Source: Demequina sp. NBRC 110056 (GTDB lineage Bacteria > Actinomycetota > Actinomycetes > Actinomycetales > Demequinaceae). From it: a stretch of 64,000 nucleotides of DNA. Below, piece after piece: positions 33,771 through 42,498 of this stretch; within the stretch, counting starts at the first letter, position 1; each line of letters opens with the position of its first letter. Both the position numbers and the translations under genes were made by a program. Under the pieces are notes generated by a model. That model was given only the letters and a program-made list of their open reading frames with translations. It made no database searches and was not told the origin of the DNA. The DNA lies in NCBI RefSeq assembly GCF_002090155.1, contig NZ_BBRM01000004.1:62001-126000 (forward strand), written 5' to 3'.

Positions 33771-34298
33771 TCAGTTGTCGCCGCGCACGGCGTTGTCCGC
33801 CTCGTCGTCCACGATGGCGCCCGACTCGAGGACCTTGCGCAGGTAGGCGTACGTCAGGTCGCCGGCGACCTGATCGAACTGGTGCTCGTAGCCGGCCTTG
33901 TTGTACAGCGCGATGTTGTGCTTCGAGTTCTGGCCGGTGAAGACCCACACCTCGCGGGTCGACTCCGGAAGGTGCCCGAGCACCGCGAACAGCAGCTGCG
34001 TGCCGATGCCCCTGCCCTGCTTGTCGGGCGTCACCGCGAGCCGGCCGATGGTCGCCTTGTCGCCCTCGATGCCCACGCGGATGGAGCCGATGAGGCGGTG
34101 TCCCTCCCACGCGCCCAGCGTGACCACGTCCTCGGACTCGAGGTCCACCTCGAGCTCCTCGAGCGTCTGCGTGAGCGCGGGGATGTTCGGGTCGTTGTAG
34201 AGCTGCGCCTCCACGACGAACGCGGCACGCCGCACCGTCAGCAGCTCACCGGCATCCGCGACGCCGACCACATCGATGCGCACCTGGCCCTCATCCAT
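33771..34298 (-). CDS. GNAT-family N-acetyltransferase
   Basis: A 175-residue acetyltransferase. Motif A with the acetyl-CoA loop is GRLAVTPDKQGRGIGTQLL (about residues 86-104), followed by FTGQNSKHNIALYNKAGYE. The substrate is unknown. It is leaderless: CAAGAT ends 6 bases before the ATG on the minus strand. It is divergent from purU with only 73 bases between the starts. Confidence 0.88.
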   Translation of the reverse strand: MDEGQVRIDVVGVADAGELLTVRRAAFVVEAQLYNDPNIPALTQTLEELEVDLESEDVVTLGAWEGHRLIGSIRVGIEGDKATIGRLAVTPDKQGRGIGTQLLFAVLGHLPESTREVWVFTGQNSKHNIALYNKAGYEHQFDQVAGDLTYAYLRKVLESGAIVDDEADNAVRGDN

Positions 34299-34371
34299 AC
34301 GCCCATCTTGCCACTGTCACGCCTGCTCGCGGCGCGCCGTGCCGGAGCGTCGCCCGGCTAGGATGCGGGGC

Positions 34372-35229
34372 ATGTCGAGCGTGCCCGACCCCGCGTGGAT
34401 CCTCAGCCTGTCCTGCCCTGACCGACCTGGCATCGTGCATGCCGTGTCCGGCCTGCTCGCGCAGCACGAGGGCAACATCACGGAGAGCCAGCAGTTCGGC
34501 GATCCCGACACGGGACTGTTCTTCATGCGGGTGCAGTTCGCGAGCGCCGCGGGGCGCGAGGAGCTCGCCTCAGCCGTGGAGGAGCTCGCCGGCCGGTTCG
34601 ACATGACCTGGAACCTCGACATCGCGGGCCGTCGGATGCGCACGATCGTCATGGTGTCGAAGGCCGCGCATTGCGTGAACGACCTGCTGTTCCGCGAGCG
34701 CGCCGGCACCCTGCCCATCGACATCGCCGCCGTGGTGGGCAACCACCCGACGCTGTCCAAGCTCGCCGAGTTCTACGGCAAGCCGTTCCACCACATCCCG
34801 GTGTCTGCGGACACCAAGGCCGACTCCGAGGCTCAGTTGCTGTCGCTTGTCGACGAGCTCGACGTCGAGCTGGTGGTGCTCGCGCGCTACATGCAGATCC
34901 TGTCGCCCGAGCTGTCGACGGCGCTGCACGGCAAGGCGATCAACATCCACCACTCGTTCCTGCCGAGCTTCAAGGGCGCGCGGCCGTACTTCCAGGCCCA
35001 CGACCGCGGCGTGAAGCTCATCGGCGCGACCGCGCACTACGTCACGGCGGATCTGGACGAGGGACCCATCATCGAGCAGGACGTCGACCGCGTGGACCAC
35101 ACCGCGACGCCGGAGACGCTCACAGCGATCGGTGCTGACGTCGAGCGCCGGGCGCTCGCGCGTGCGGTCCGTTGGCACGCCGAGCACCGGGTGCTGCTCG
35201 ACGGCCATCGCACCATCGTCTTCAGCTAG
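34372..35229 (+). CDS. purU: Formyltetrahydrofolate deformylase
   Basis: A 285-residue enzyme hydrolysing 10-formyl-THF to formate and THF. An ACT domain covers residues 1-85 (ILSLSCPDRPGIVHAVSG). The formyltransferase-type catalytic domain has INIHHSFLPSFKGARPY (His) and IGATAHYVTADLDEGPIIEQ (Asp). The length matches the family. It is leaderless: TAGGAT ends 7 bases before ATG 34372. The gene lies 3.7 kb from the ZTP-controlled glyA-folD operon, so the region is enriched for one-carbon metabolism. Confidence 0.95.
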   Translation: MSSVPDPAWILSLSCPDRPGIVHAVSGLLAQHEGNITESQQFGDPDTGLFFMRVQFASAAGREELASAVEELAGRFDMTWNLDIAGRRMRTIVMVSKAAHCVNDLLFRERAGTLPIDIAAVVGNHPTLSKLAEFYGKPFHHIPVSADTKADSEAQLLSLVDELDVELVVLARYMQILSPELSTALHGKAINIHHSFLPSFKGARPYFQAHDRGVKLIGATAHYVTADLDEGPIIEQDVDRVDHTATPETLTAIGADVERRALARAVRWHAEHRVLLDGHRTIVFS

Positions 35230-35265
35230 CGCCCCTCGGCGCTCGCGCCGCCGGGGAGAGGCGGA

Positions 35266-37161
35266 TCAGAAGTTCGGGGTGAACGACCACAGCCACGGGG
35301 ACTTGCCGCTCGCGAGCTTGCTGCGGATGCTCTCCGGCCCGGTGATCGAGGACGTCTTGCCGGAGGACGAGGTCGCGGTCACCTTGGTCGCGGCGGCGTC
35401 CGAGCCGCCCGCGGTGCGTGCCGTGACCTTGATCGACACGACGTCCGGCAGGCCGAACACCGACTTCGCCTTGGCCTGCGACAGCGACATGGCCCACGAC
35501 CTGTTGGGGTTGATCGAGGACTCCGACCACGGGTCGTCGACCGAGCGGAGGTACGGCAGGGCCGAGCTCCAGATGTCCTCGCTGTTCTCGGTCTGGCCGC
35601 CCGAGGACGAGAAGTAGTAGGTGTTCGCGATGGCGTTGCCGGACTTGAGCACCTTGCCGTTCGCGCCGCCGGACGAGTTCGTCGCGTCCACAGCGGCGAC
35701 CCAGCGCTTGCCGTAGTACGCGTTGGTGCCCTCGTTCTCCTTGTTCCACCCGGTGAAGTTCTGGTCGCGGGTGTCGTCGTAGATGTGGCAGTTGCAGTTC
35801 GCGCTGTAGTTGCTCATCTGCTTGATCGCGTAGCCGCGGGCGACGATCGCCTGGGCCTGGAGCGCGTCGTGGTCCCACGACGACGGCATCTCGGCGATGC
35901 CGTAGAGGTACTCGGTGTTGAGCTTGAGCTCGTTGGCGATGATGATGCGGCTCTGCGGCACCGAGATGAGCAGCTTGCCGTGACGGTACTTGCCGTGGGT
36001 CCCGCGGATCTCGGACGCCCCGTTGCCGTCGTAGATGTCGACGTAGGGCTCCTCAGAGGAGGTCGGCTGGTAGTAGCTGGTGGCCTCCCACTGCAGCGAC
36101 ACGTCCTTGGTCGCGGTGACCTTGGTGCCGCCGTCGCGCTCGACGGTCACCGACGTGCCCGACCGCGTGATGTGGAGCTTCTCGTTGTTCTTGCCGGTCC
36201 ACGTCGTGTGAGCAGACGTCGAGCCGGTGTTGTAGAAGCGCATGACCCACTGTCCGTCATCCGTGCTGTCGGATCCGGGTGACCGCACGACCACGGTGAC
36301 CGAGTCCTTCCAGTCGTTGCCGGAGCCGTAGACCTCCACCTTGATGTCCTGTTGAGCGGCGACCGTGGTCACGTCCGTGCCCTTGTAGTACTTCTCCAGG
36401 ATGGTGCCTGCGCCGTAGCCCTCCAGCGCCATCGCTTGAGCGCCGTACTGGGACATGCCCACGCCGTGCCCGTATCCCGCTCCCTTGATGGTGAAGGACG
36501 ACGGGACGCCCACGCCCGGCACCGTCGGTCGCCCGGCCATGCGATACATGAACGCCGCCGTGGCCTCGCGGGTGACGTCGGACTTGGGGCGGAAGGTACC
36601 GTCCGCGTGCCCGGTCGAGATGCCCGACTTCGCGAGCCAGGTGACGTCCTTGTAGAACTTCGAGGAGGGCGTCATGTCCTTGAAGGGAGACTTCGACGGC
36701 GGCGTGAACGAGGGCTTGCCGTGGTACCGGTACAGGAACGCTGCCATCGCGTCGCGGTCGATCGCGGACTTGGGACGGAAGGTGCCGTCGGAATGGCCGG
36801 TGGTGATGCCCTTCTGCGCCGCCCACACGATGTGCTTGTAGAAAGTGTCGCCGGGCTTCACGTCCTTGAAGGGCGACGTCGACGGGAGCGACACTGCCGG
36901 CGAGCCCGCCATGCGGTAGAGGAACGCCGCGAACGCCTCACGCGTCACCGCATCCTTGGGTCGGAAGGTGCCGTCGCTGTGTCCGTAGGTGATGTTCGCC
37001 TGCGCCGCCCAGGTGATCTCCTTGTAGAACTTGTGCGACGGGGGGACGTCCTTGAAGGAGTCGGCGGCCGATACGGTCGCGGCGAACAGCGGTAGCGCGA
37101 GCACCGCAGCGGCGATCGCGGCCACGCCGCGACGAAGGACTCGGCCTGACGGGAACTGCAC
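35266..37161 (-). CDS. Secreted SpoIID/LytB-domain protein with three SLH repeats
   Basis: A 631-residue secreted protein. Signal peptide to about residue 33 (ATVSA-AD). Three S-layer-homology repeats follow at roughly 34-82, 96-146 and 160-210, each with FKD...FYK...W, then GHSDGTFRPK or GHADGTFRPK, and TREA..AFLYRM. A SpoIID/LytB domain covers about residues 220-600, with GAGYGHGVGMSQYGAQA, the conserved Glu in YGIAEMPSSWDHDALQAQA and FSSSGGQTENSED. SpoIID enzymes trim peptidoglycan or enhance amidases, so this is a wall-associated hydrolase held by its SLH repeats. The GTG start has GAGGTGG 6 bases upstream. Confidence 0.92.
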   Translation of the reverse strand: MQFPSGRVLRRGVAAIAAAVLALPLFAATVSAADSFKDVPPSHKFYKEITWAAQANITYGHSDGTFRPKDAVTREAFAAFLYRMAGSPAVSLPSTSPFKDVKPGDTFYKHIVWAAQKGITTGHSDGTFRPKSAIDRDAMAAFLYRYHGKPSFTPPSKSPFKDMTPSSKFYKDVTWLAKSGISTGHADGTFRPKSDVTREATAAFMYRMAGRPTVPGVGVPSSFTIKGAGYGHGVGMSQYGAQAMALEGYGAGTILEKYYKGTDVTTVAAQQDIKVEVYGSGNDWKDSVTVVVRSPGSDSTDDGQWVMRFYNTGSTSAHTTWTGKNNEKLHITRSGTSVTVERDGGTKVTATKDVSLQWEATSYYQPTSSEEPYVDIYDGNGASEIRGTHGKYRHGKLLISVPQSRIIIANELKLNTEYLYGIAEMPSSWDHDALQAQAIVARGYAIKQMSNYSANCNCHIYDDTRDQNFTGWNKENEGTNAYYGKRWVAAVDATNSSGGANGKVLKSGNAIANTYYFSSSGGQTENSEDIWSSALPYLRSVDDPWSESSINPNRSWAMSLSQAKAKSVFGLPDVVSIKVTARTAGGSDAAATKVTATSSSGKTSSITGPESIRSKLASGKSPWLWSFTPNF

Positions 37162-37238
37162 GAAGAACCACCTCGGATAGCACGGTGTCGGCGCCGCTCG
37201 CCGGTGCGCGCATCGTCACACGCACCGCACGAAACTAC

Positions 37239-37265
37239 GTGACGGATGTGACCAGTGTGACAGAT
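37239..37265. promoter_or_regulatory. Three tandem 9-base GTGACNNNT repeats
   Basis: GTGACGGAT, GTGACCAGT and GTGACAGAT lie head to tail without spacing in the 299-bp region between the two divergent SLH genes. GTCAC copies in the opposite orientation flank them (37215-37219 and 37363-37367). Direct repeats with near-helical spacing are typical of response-regulator sites. A cell-envelope regulator such as MtrA is a candidate, but that is inference. Confidence 0.5.
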
Positions 37266-37373
37266 GAGATTGAGAGCGCAACCCCCTTCTTGCGCCTCGT
37301 CCACCATCGCCGGGACCACCCTCGCACCTCATGCGGGCGTCGTGTCCGCTCGTGCGGCATTTGTCACACTCCG

Positions 37374-37403
37374 TTGAATCTGAGACTCGACCTTTTCCAG
37401 ACT
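37374..37403 (+). promoter_or_regulatory. Candidate promoter of the CAP/SLH gene
   Basis: TTGAAT (37374-37379) and CAGACT (37398-37403) with an 18-base spacer, within a notably AT-richer stretch. Transcription would start near 37410, leaving a 50-base leader. A GTCACAC element sits just upstream of the -35. Confidence 0.45.
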
Positions 37404-37460
37404 CACGACCAGGACAGATGCGCTTTCGGGCGCGCAGGACCAGATGAGACGGAGTCGACA

Positions 37461-38498
37461 ATGGCCACGGAACGACGCTCGAGAGCAGCCTGGCGCGTCG
37501 TCGCAGCCACTGCGGGAGCCATCGTCGCGGCCGTCGCGATCGGACCGGCGGCGGGCGCGGGCTCGGGCGCCACGGACACCGGTGCCGCCGTGATCCTCTC
37601 GGTCACCAACGACTACCGGAAGAGCGCAGGCGCCGCAGCGCTGACGCGCGCGGGTCTCATCGATGACGTCGCTCAGGCCTGGGCCGTGAAGATGCGCTCG
37701 TCGAAGTCGCTCTCCCACAACCCGTCCTACAGCGCGCAGATGCCCCGCACGGGGATGTCCGCGGCGGCCGAGAATGTGGCGTACGCGTGCGGCTATGGCG
37801 GCGCCAAGGCGAACGCCGAGCGCATCATGCGCAACTGGTACAACTCCTCCGGGCACCGCGCGAACATGCTGAACAAGCGGTACACGCACATCGGCATCGG
37901 CTACGCCTACGACACGAGTTCGGACTGCGGCTACGCCGTGCAGAACTTCGGCGACTACGCGCAGGAGTACTTCGACGTCCCGCTGCGCCACCAGTTCTAC
38001 GACGAGATCGACTGGCTCTCGGGCGAGGGCATCACCACCGGCTACGCCGATGGCACCTTCCGCCCCAAGGACGACGTGTCGCGCGAGGCCTTCGCCGCGT
38101 TCCTCTACCGGCTCGCGGGCTCCCCCAAGGTGTCGACGCCCGCGCGGTCGCCCTTCAAGGACGTGCCGACGAGCGCTCAGTTCTACAAGCAGATCGTGTG
38201 GCTCTCGCAGGAGGGCATCAGCACCGGCTGGTCCGACGGCACCTTCCGCCCCAAGGACGAGATCACCCGCGAGGCGATGGCCGCGTTCCTCTACCGGTAC
38301 TACGGCAACCCCTCGACGTCGAAGTCCTCCGCGGCCTCGAAGTTCTCCGACATCAACCGCGGCTCGAACTTCCTCACCGAGATCAGCTGGCTCGCCTCGT
38401 CCGGCATCACGACCGGATACTCGGACGGCACCTTCCGCCCCGGCGCGACCGTGACGCGCGAGGCCACGGCGGCGTTCCTGGAGCGCGCGGAGGGCTAG
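37461..38498 (+). CDS. Secreted CAP-domain protein with three SLH repeats
   Basis: A 345-residue secreted protein. Signal peptide to about residue 34. The CAP (SCP/PR-1) domain spans about 42-172, with the cavity residues in LSHNPSY (His), AAENVAYACGYG (Glu) and SSGHRANML (His), plus two cysteines (YACGY, SSDCGY) that could bond. Three SLH repeats follow at about 173-345 (GYADGTFRPK, GWSDGTFRPK, GYSDGTFRPG). CAP proteins in bacteria are secreted, of varied and often unknown activity. The ATG has GGAG 6 bases upstream. It is divergent from the SpoIID/SLH gene, and both likely decorate the wall through the same SLH ligand. Confidence 0.92.
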   Translation: MATERRSRAAWRVVAATAGAIVAAVAIGPAAGAGSGATDTGAAVILSVTNDYRKSAGAAALTRAGLIDDVAQAWAVKMRSSKSLSHNPSYSAQMPRTGMSAAAENVAYACGYGGAKANAERIMRNWYNSSGHRANMLNKRYTHIGIGYAYDTSSDCGYAVQNFGDYAQEYFDVPLRHQFYDEIDWLSGEGITTGYADGTFRPKDDVSREAFAAFLYRLAGSPKVSTPARSPFKDVPTSAQFYKQIVWLSQEGISTGWSDGTFRPKDEITREAMAAFLYRYYGNPSTSKSSAASKFSDINRGSNFLTEISWLASSGITTGYSDGTFRPGATVTREATAAFLERAEG

Positions 38499-39367
38499 AG
38501 CCCAAGCACCCGGCTCGGTACCGTCGACGCCGCCTCGACTGCGGCCTCGCGCGACACGCCTGCCTCGACGCACACCTCGATCGCGCGCGCGAGCGTCAGC
38601 GTCGAGCCGGCGAGCGTCTCCGTCCCCGCGATGAGCGCGCGCCCATCCTCCACCTCGACCTCGAGAGGGCCAAGCGTGTACGCGCCGTCCGGCGCCGCCG
38701 CCGCGGACATCGCGTCCGTGACGAGCGCGATGCGTCCGGGAGCCGCGCGGAAGAGCGAGCCGATCAGGGTTGGCTCCATGTGGATGCCGTCCGCGATGAC
38801 CTCGAGGAACACGCGCTCATCCGCGAGAGCCGCCCCGGCAGGGCCGACCTCCCGCGCGGCGATGCCCCGCATCGCGTTGAAGGCGTGCGTGATGAGGGTC
38901 GCGCCGCGGTCGAAGGCATCGCGCGCTAGTGCGGCGTCGGCCTCGGTGTGACCGACGGCGACGACCACGCCGGCATCGGCGAGGCGCTCGATCGCGTCGA
39001 GGGCGCCCGGAAGCTCCGGGGCGATCGTGATCTGCCGCAGGATGCCCTCACCCGCAGCGAGCAGCTCGGCGATGGCCTCCGCCGTCGGCGAGATGAGCGC
39101 GTCCGGATCGTGCGCGCCCTTGCGCGCGTGCGACAGGAAGGGCCCCTCGAGGTGCACGCCGAGGATCGACGGGTCCTCGGCCATCGCCTCGCGGACCACC
39201 CCCATCTGCTGGCGCAGCGCCGGGAGGGGAGCCGAGACGAGTGACGCGACGATGCGTTCCGCACCGGCGGCGCGGTGCGCCGCCGCGGCGGCGAGCGAGC
39301 CCTCGACGGTGTCGCCGAAGTAGTGGCCACCGCCCCCGTGACAGTGCAGATCTGTCAGCAAGCGCAT
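38495..39367 (-). CDS. nagA: N-acetylglucosamine-6-phosphate deacetylase, minimal form
   Basis: A 290-residue amidohydrolase converting GlcNAc-6-P to GlcN-6-P and acetate. Barrel motifs are present: DLHCHGGGGHYFGD, GVHLEGPFLSHARKGAHDP (metal Glu), VGHTEADA (His), THAFNAM (His), IADGIHMEP and LVTDAMSAAAAPDGAY (catalytic Asp). Usual NagA proteins are about 380 residues. This one lacks the N-terminal strands before the DxH motif and ends at VPSRVLGL, where the C-terminal strands of the beta-sandwich would begin. The stop shares CTAG with the convergent CAP gene. ATG 39367 is used; GTG 39376 with GGGGGA upstream is a good alternative. Last gene of the GlcNAc operon. Confidence 0.88.
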   Translation of the reverse strand: MRLLTDLHCHGGGGHYFGDTVEGSLAAAAAHRAAGAERIVASLVSAPLPALRQQMGVVREAMAEDPSILGVHLEGPFLSHARKGAHDPDALISPTAEAIAELLAAGEGILRQITIAPELPGALDAIERLADAGVVVAVGHTEADAALARDAFDRGATLITHAFNAMRGIAAREVGPAGAALADERVFLEVIADGIHMEPTLIGSLFRAAPGRIALVTDAMSAAAAPDGAYTLGPLEVEVEDGRALIAGTETLAGSTLTLARAIEVCVEAGVSREAAVEAASTVPSRVLGL

Positions 39368-39390
39368 CGGCCCCACGTCATCCCCCACCG

Positions 39391-40173
39391 CTAGATGCCC
39401 TGCCAGTCGGGCTTGTTGTCCTGCGCCCAACGGTAGTAGTCGCGGTGGCGGAGCGCCGATGCGGCAGCCGGGTCGAGCACGACCGTCACCTTCGGGTGGA
39501 GCTGGATCGCGGAACCAGGCATCGACGCGGACACGGGGCCCTCGACGGCTGCCGCGACGGCCGCGGCCTTACCCTCGCCGAAGGCGAGCAGCACGAGGTG
39601 GCGCGCTCGCAGGATCGTGCCGAGTCCCTGGGTGACGCAGTGCATCGGGACCTCGTCGAGGGAGGCGAAGAAGCGGGCGTTGTCTCGGCGCGTCTGCTCC
39701 GTGAGGGTCTTGACGCGCGTCAGGGAGGCGAAGCTCGAGCCGGGCTCGTTGAAGCCCAGGTGTCCGGTCGAGCCGATGCCCAGCAGCTGGATGTCGACGC
39801 CGCCGTGGGCGATCATCGCCTGCTCGTACCGCTCTCCTGCGGACTCGATGCCCACCTGTGAGCCGTCGGGAACGTGGACACGCTCGGGGTCCATCCCGAG
39901 CCGCTGCGTCACCTCGCGGTCGATCACCGCACGGTAGGACTCGACGTGTCCGTCGGGCAGCCCGACGTACTCGTCGAGCGCGAACGCCGACGCCTGCGAG
40001 AAGTCGACGCCTGCCGCACGGCGCTCTCCCAGCGCCTGATAGACCGGCAACGGCGTGGAGCCGGTGGCGACTCCGAGGGTCGCGCGCGGGTTGTCGCGGA
40101 CGAGCGAGGCGATGTGGTCGGCGACGAGCGCCGCACCAGCCTCCTTCGTGTCGAGGACGAGCACCTCAGCCAT
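39391..40173 (-). CDS. nagB: Glucosamine-6-phosphate deaminase
   Basis: A 260-residue enzyme converting GlcN-6-P to fructose-6-P and ammonia. Family motifs are LGVATGSTPLPVYQ (phosphate loop), ALDEYVGLP (catalytic Asp), LLGIGSTGHLGFNEPGSSF (catalytic His/Glu region) and ALGEGK-like AFGEGKAAAV. The length is typical. The start overlaps the upstream kinase gene by 8 bases, giving strong coupling. Confidence 0.95.
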   Translation of the reverse strand: MAEVLVLDTKEAGAALVADHIASLVRDNPRATLGVATGSTPLPVYQALGERRAAGVDFSQASAFALDEYVGLPDGHVESYRAVIDREVTQRLGMDPERVHVPDGSQVGIESAGERYEQAMIAHGGVDIQLLGIGSTGHLGFNEPGSSFASLTRVKTLTEQTRRDNARFFASLDEVPMHCVTQGLGTILRARHLVLLAFGEGKAAAVAAAVEGPVSASMPGSAIQLHPKVTVVLDPAAASALRHRDYYRWAQDNKPDWQGI

Positions 40174-41071
40174 GGTCTGCCTCCAGCATCGCCGCGCCGA
40201 TCGCGGCCACGGGCTGCTCCGCGGGAGCGATGCTGATGCGGTCGCCCATGCGGAGGGAGGCGAGGAACGGGGACGCCGCCTCCCAGTCGTCGATGACGGC
40301 ACGCGCGCCGTCTGTGAGCTCGGCGCCGATGCCGGTGAGGCCGCCACCGAGGATCACGTGGTCGAGGTCGAGAGTCAGCACGAGCACGCGCACCGCGCTG
40401 GCCAGTCCGAACATGAGGCGATCGCGGATCTCGATGGCCTCCGTGTCGCCGGCACGGGCGTGCTCGAGGACGTCCGCGCTGGTCTGACCATCGCGGCTCC
40501 ACTGAAGCGCGATGCCGGAGCCCGAGGCGTACGTCTCGATGCCACCGCGGAGGCCGTCGCCGCCCACGGGTCCGCTCGGGTCGACCGAGATGTGGCCGAT
40601 CTCCCCTGCCGCTCCGTGCGCTCCGCGCCACAGTCGACCATCGAGGATGATGCCGGCCGCCAGTCCCGTGCCGAGGTTCAGGTAGGCGACTGACTTCTTA
40701 CCATCGCCGAGCAGGTGCCACGCCCCGACGGCCGCCGCGTTCACGTCGTTCTCGACCTGGACGGAGACGGACCAGTGCGCAGACAGGGCGCTCGCGAGGT
40801 CGAGCTCCGTCACGCCGAGGTTGAGCGCGTGTCGCACGACCCCACCGCTGACGGCGCCCGGGATGCCGACCCCGACGCTCGCGGCGTCGCCGATGGACAG
40901 CCCCGCGAGGTCGCACGCTGCCGCGACGGCCTCGAGCGCGGACTCGACGACGCCGTCATCACCCTTGCGCACGGGGACGCGGTGACGGGCGACGACCGTG
41001 CCATCGGCCGACAGGACGACGGCGTCGACCTTGGTGCCGCCGATGTCGACGCCGATGCGCTCGCCCGTCAT
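40166..41071 (-). CDS. ROK-family sugar kinase, probable N-acetylglucosamine kinase
   Basis: A 301-residue kinase. ATP loop VDIGGTKVDAVV (residues 7-18), the catalytic Asp in VENDVNAAAVGAW, LNLGTGLAAG and the C-terminal ILGGGLTGIG block are present. The ROK zinc motif (CxCGxxGC) that normally follows GEIGH is missing: after GEIGHISVDP comes SGPVGGDGLRGG with no cysteine. Context between NagZ-like and NagB genes makes N-acetylglucosamine (or N-acetylmannosamine/glucosamine) the likely substrate. It overlaps the glucosidase gene by four bases (ATGA). Confidence 0.87.
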   Translation of the reverse strand: MTGERIGVDIGGTKVDAVVLSADGTVVARHRVPVRKGDDGVVESALEAVAAACDLAGLSIGDAASVGVGIPGAVSGGVVRHALNLGVTELDLASALSAHWSVSVQVENDVNAAAVGAWHLLGDGKKSVAYLNLGTGLAAGIILDGRLWRGAHGAAGEIGHISVDPSGPVGGDGLRGGIETYASGSGIALQWSRDGQTSADVLEHARAGDTEAIEIRDRLMFGLASAVRVLVLTLDLDHVILGGGLTGIGAELTDGARAVIDDWEAASPFLASLRMGDRISIAPAEQPVAAIGAAMLEADHG

Positions 41072-42498
41072 CGGACCAGCTCCAGCAGTGCGGCGCCGGT
41101 CAGGCGCGACGCACCGTAGGTGGCGATGTCGGCGTACGGCTGGTCGGGATCCGGCCACCCCATGTCGACCACGATGGCGCCGCGCTCGCGCAGGGCACCG
41201 ACGGCCTCCTTGATCCACGCGTGGCGGTGATTGTCCTTGCCGACGGCGACGATGAGGTGCCCCTCGGGCACACCCGCCACGTCAAGCGTGTCCGTCGGAC
41301 CGACGACCGTGCCAGCGACCGCTCCGGCCGCGAACGGCCCCCACGGGCTCGCTCCCACCGCCATGTTCGGCGCGGGCTCGAAGCGCACCCAGTGCACGGG
41401 TGTGGACTCGTCGCGAGCCGCGATCGCCGCCGCGGCCTCGTCGGAGACGGTGAAGGAGGACCGCACGGCGTCGAGCTCGAGGCCGCCGACCTGGCCCGCC
41501 GCTCCTGCGGCCGGCTCGGGGTCGATGCCGCACAAGTGCTCGACGAGCGCGCGCAGCCGAGCCGCGGCGTCGGCGACGCGCGCAGCCTCGAGCTCGCCGT
41601 CCGCGACGGCCGCATCGATCGCGTCGACGATCTGCCCCATCTGCTCGTCCGTGTTCGCGGTCCCGATGCACAGGAGGTCGCAGCCCGCTGCCAACGCACG
41701 CGCCGCAGCTGCTGGGATGCCGATCTCGCCCGATGCCCCGGCCATGTCGAGAGCATCGGAGACGACCACGCCGTCGAAGCCCATCTCGCCACGCAGCAGG
41801 TCCGTGAGGATCGCGCGGGAGAACGTGGCCGGGTTGTCGGCATCGAGCGCGGGCACCAGGATGTGCGAGCTCATGATGGTGAGCGTGCCACCAGCGATGA
41901 CGTCCGCGAAGGGTGCGAGCTCGCGGGAGCGCACCGTCTCGAGGTCGGCCTCGACGACGGGGAGGGCGTGGTGGGAGTCGGCGGCGGTGTCGCCGTGGCC
42001 CGGGAAGTGCTTCGCGTTGGCCGCGACGCCCTGAGCCTGGACGCCCTCGGTCCATGCGACGCCGTGGCGACCTACGTGCACGGGGTCCGTGCCGAAGGAG
42101 CGCACCCCGATCACCGGGTTGAGGGGGTTCGAGTTGATGTCGACGTCCGGAGCGAGCGTCAGGTTCACGCCCACGGCGGCGAGCTCGCGGCCCACCTGCG
42201 CGCCCACCTCACGCGTGAGCGTGAGGTCGTCGAGCCGGCCCAGGATCGCGTTTCCCGGGAAGGGCGAGCCATCGCGCTGGTACAGGCGCGACACGTCGCC
42301 GCCCTCCTCGTCGATGGACACGATCGCGTCGGGATTCGCCGCGTAGATCGCATCGGTGAGGGCCTTGAGCTGCTCGGGCGACTCGACGTTGGTCGCGAAC
42401 AGGCAGACCCCACCCATCCCCTCGCGCAGCCGCCGCTCGACCCACGCGGGCAGCACGGTGCCCTCGAAGCCGGGCATGAGGGTGGCGAGGGCGGTCAT
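41068..42498 (-). CDS. Glycoside hydrolase family 3, NagZ-like beta-N-acetylhexosaminidase
   Basis: A 476-residue cytoplasmic enzyme with no signal peptide. The hexosaminidase signature KHFPGHGDTAADSHH is at residues 163-177, with the acid/base dyad Asp174-His176 that separates NagZ-type from glucosidase-type GH3. The nucleophile is Asp248 in VVSDALDMAG. A C-terminal domain of about 130 residues, absent from the shortest NagZ enzymes, follows. It would cleave GlcNAc from imported chitobiose or muropeptides. The start overlaps the permease stop by four bases. Confidence 0.9.
   Translation of the reverse strand: MTALATLMPGFEGTVLPAWVERRLREGMGGVCLFATNVESPEQLKALTDAIYAANPDAIVSIDEEGGDVSRLYQRDGSPFPGNAILGRLDDLTLTREVGAQVGRELAAVGVNLTLAPDVDINSNPLNPVIGVRSFGTDPVHVGRHGVAWTEGVQAQGVAANAKHFPGHGDTAADSHHALPVVEADLETVRSRELAPFADVIAGGTLTIMSSHILVPALDADNPATFSRAILTDLLRGEMGFDGVVVSDALDMAGASGEIGIPAAAARALAAGCDLLCIGTANTDEQMGQIVDAIDAAVADGELEAARVADAAARLRALVEHLCGIDPEPAAGAAGQVGGLELDAVRSSFTVSDEAAAAIAARDESTPVHWVRFEPAPNMAVGASPWGPFAAGAVAGTVVGPTDTLDVAGVPEGHLIVAVGKDNHRHAWIKEAVGALRERGAIVVDMGWPDPDQPYADIATYGASRLTGAALLELVR

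Noticed and set aside
35266-38498. A sporulation gene, suggested by the SpoIID domain
   Set aside because: The SpoIID/LytB fold is common in non-sporulating bacteria, and the protein has a signal peptide and SLH repeats typical of a wall hydrolase; no other sporulation gene is nearby.
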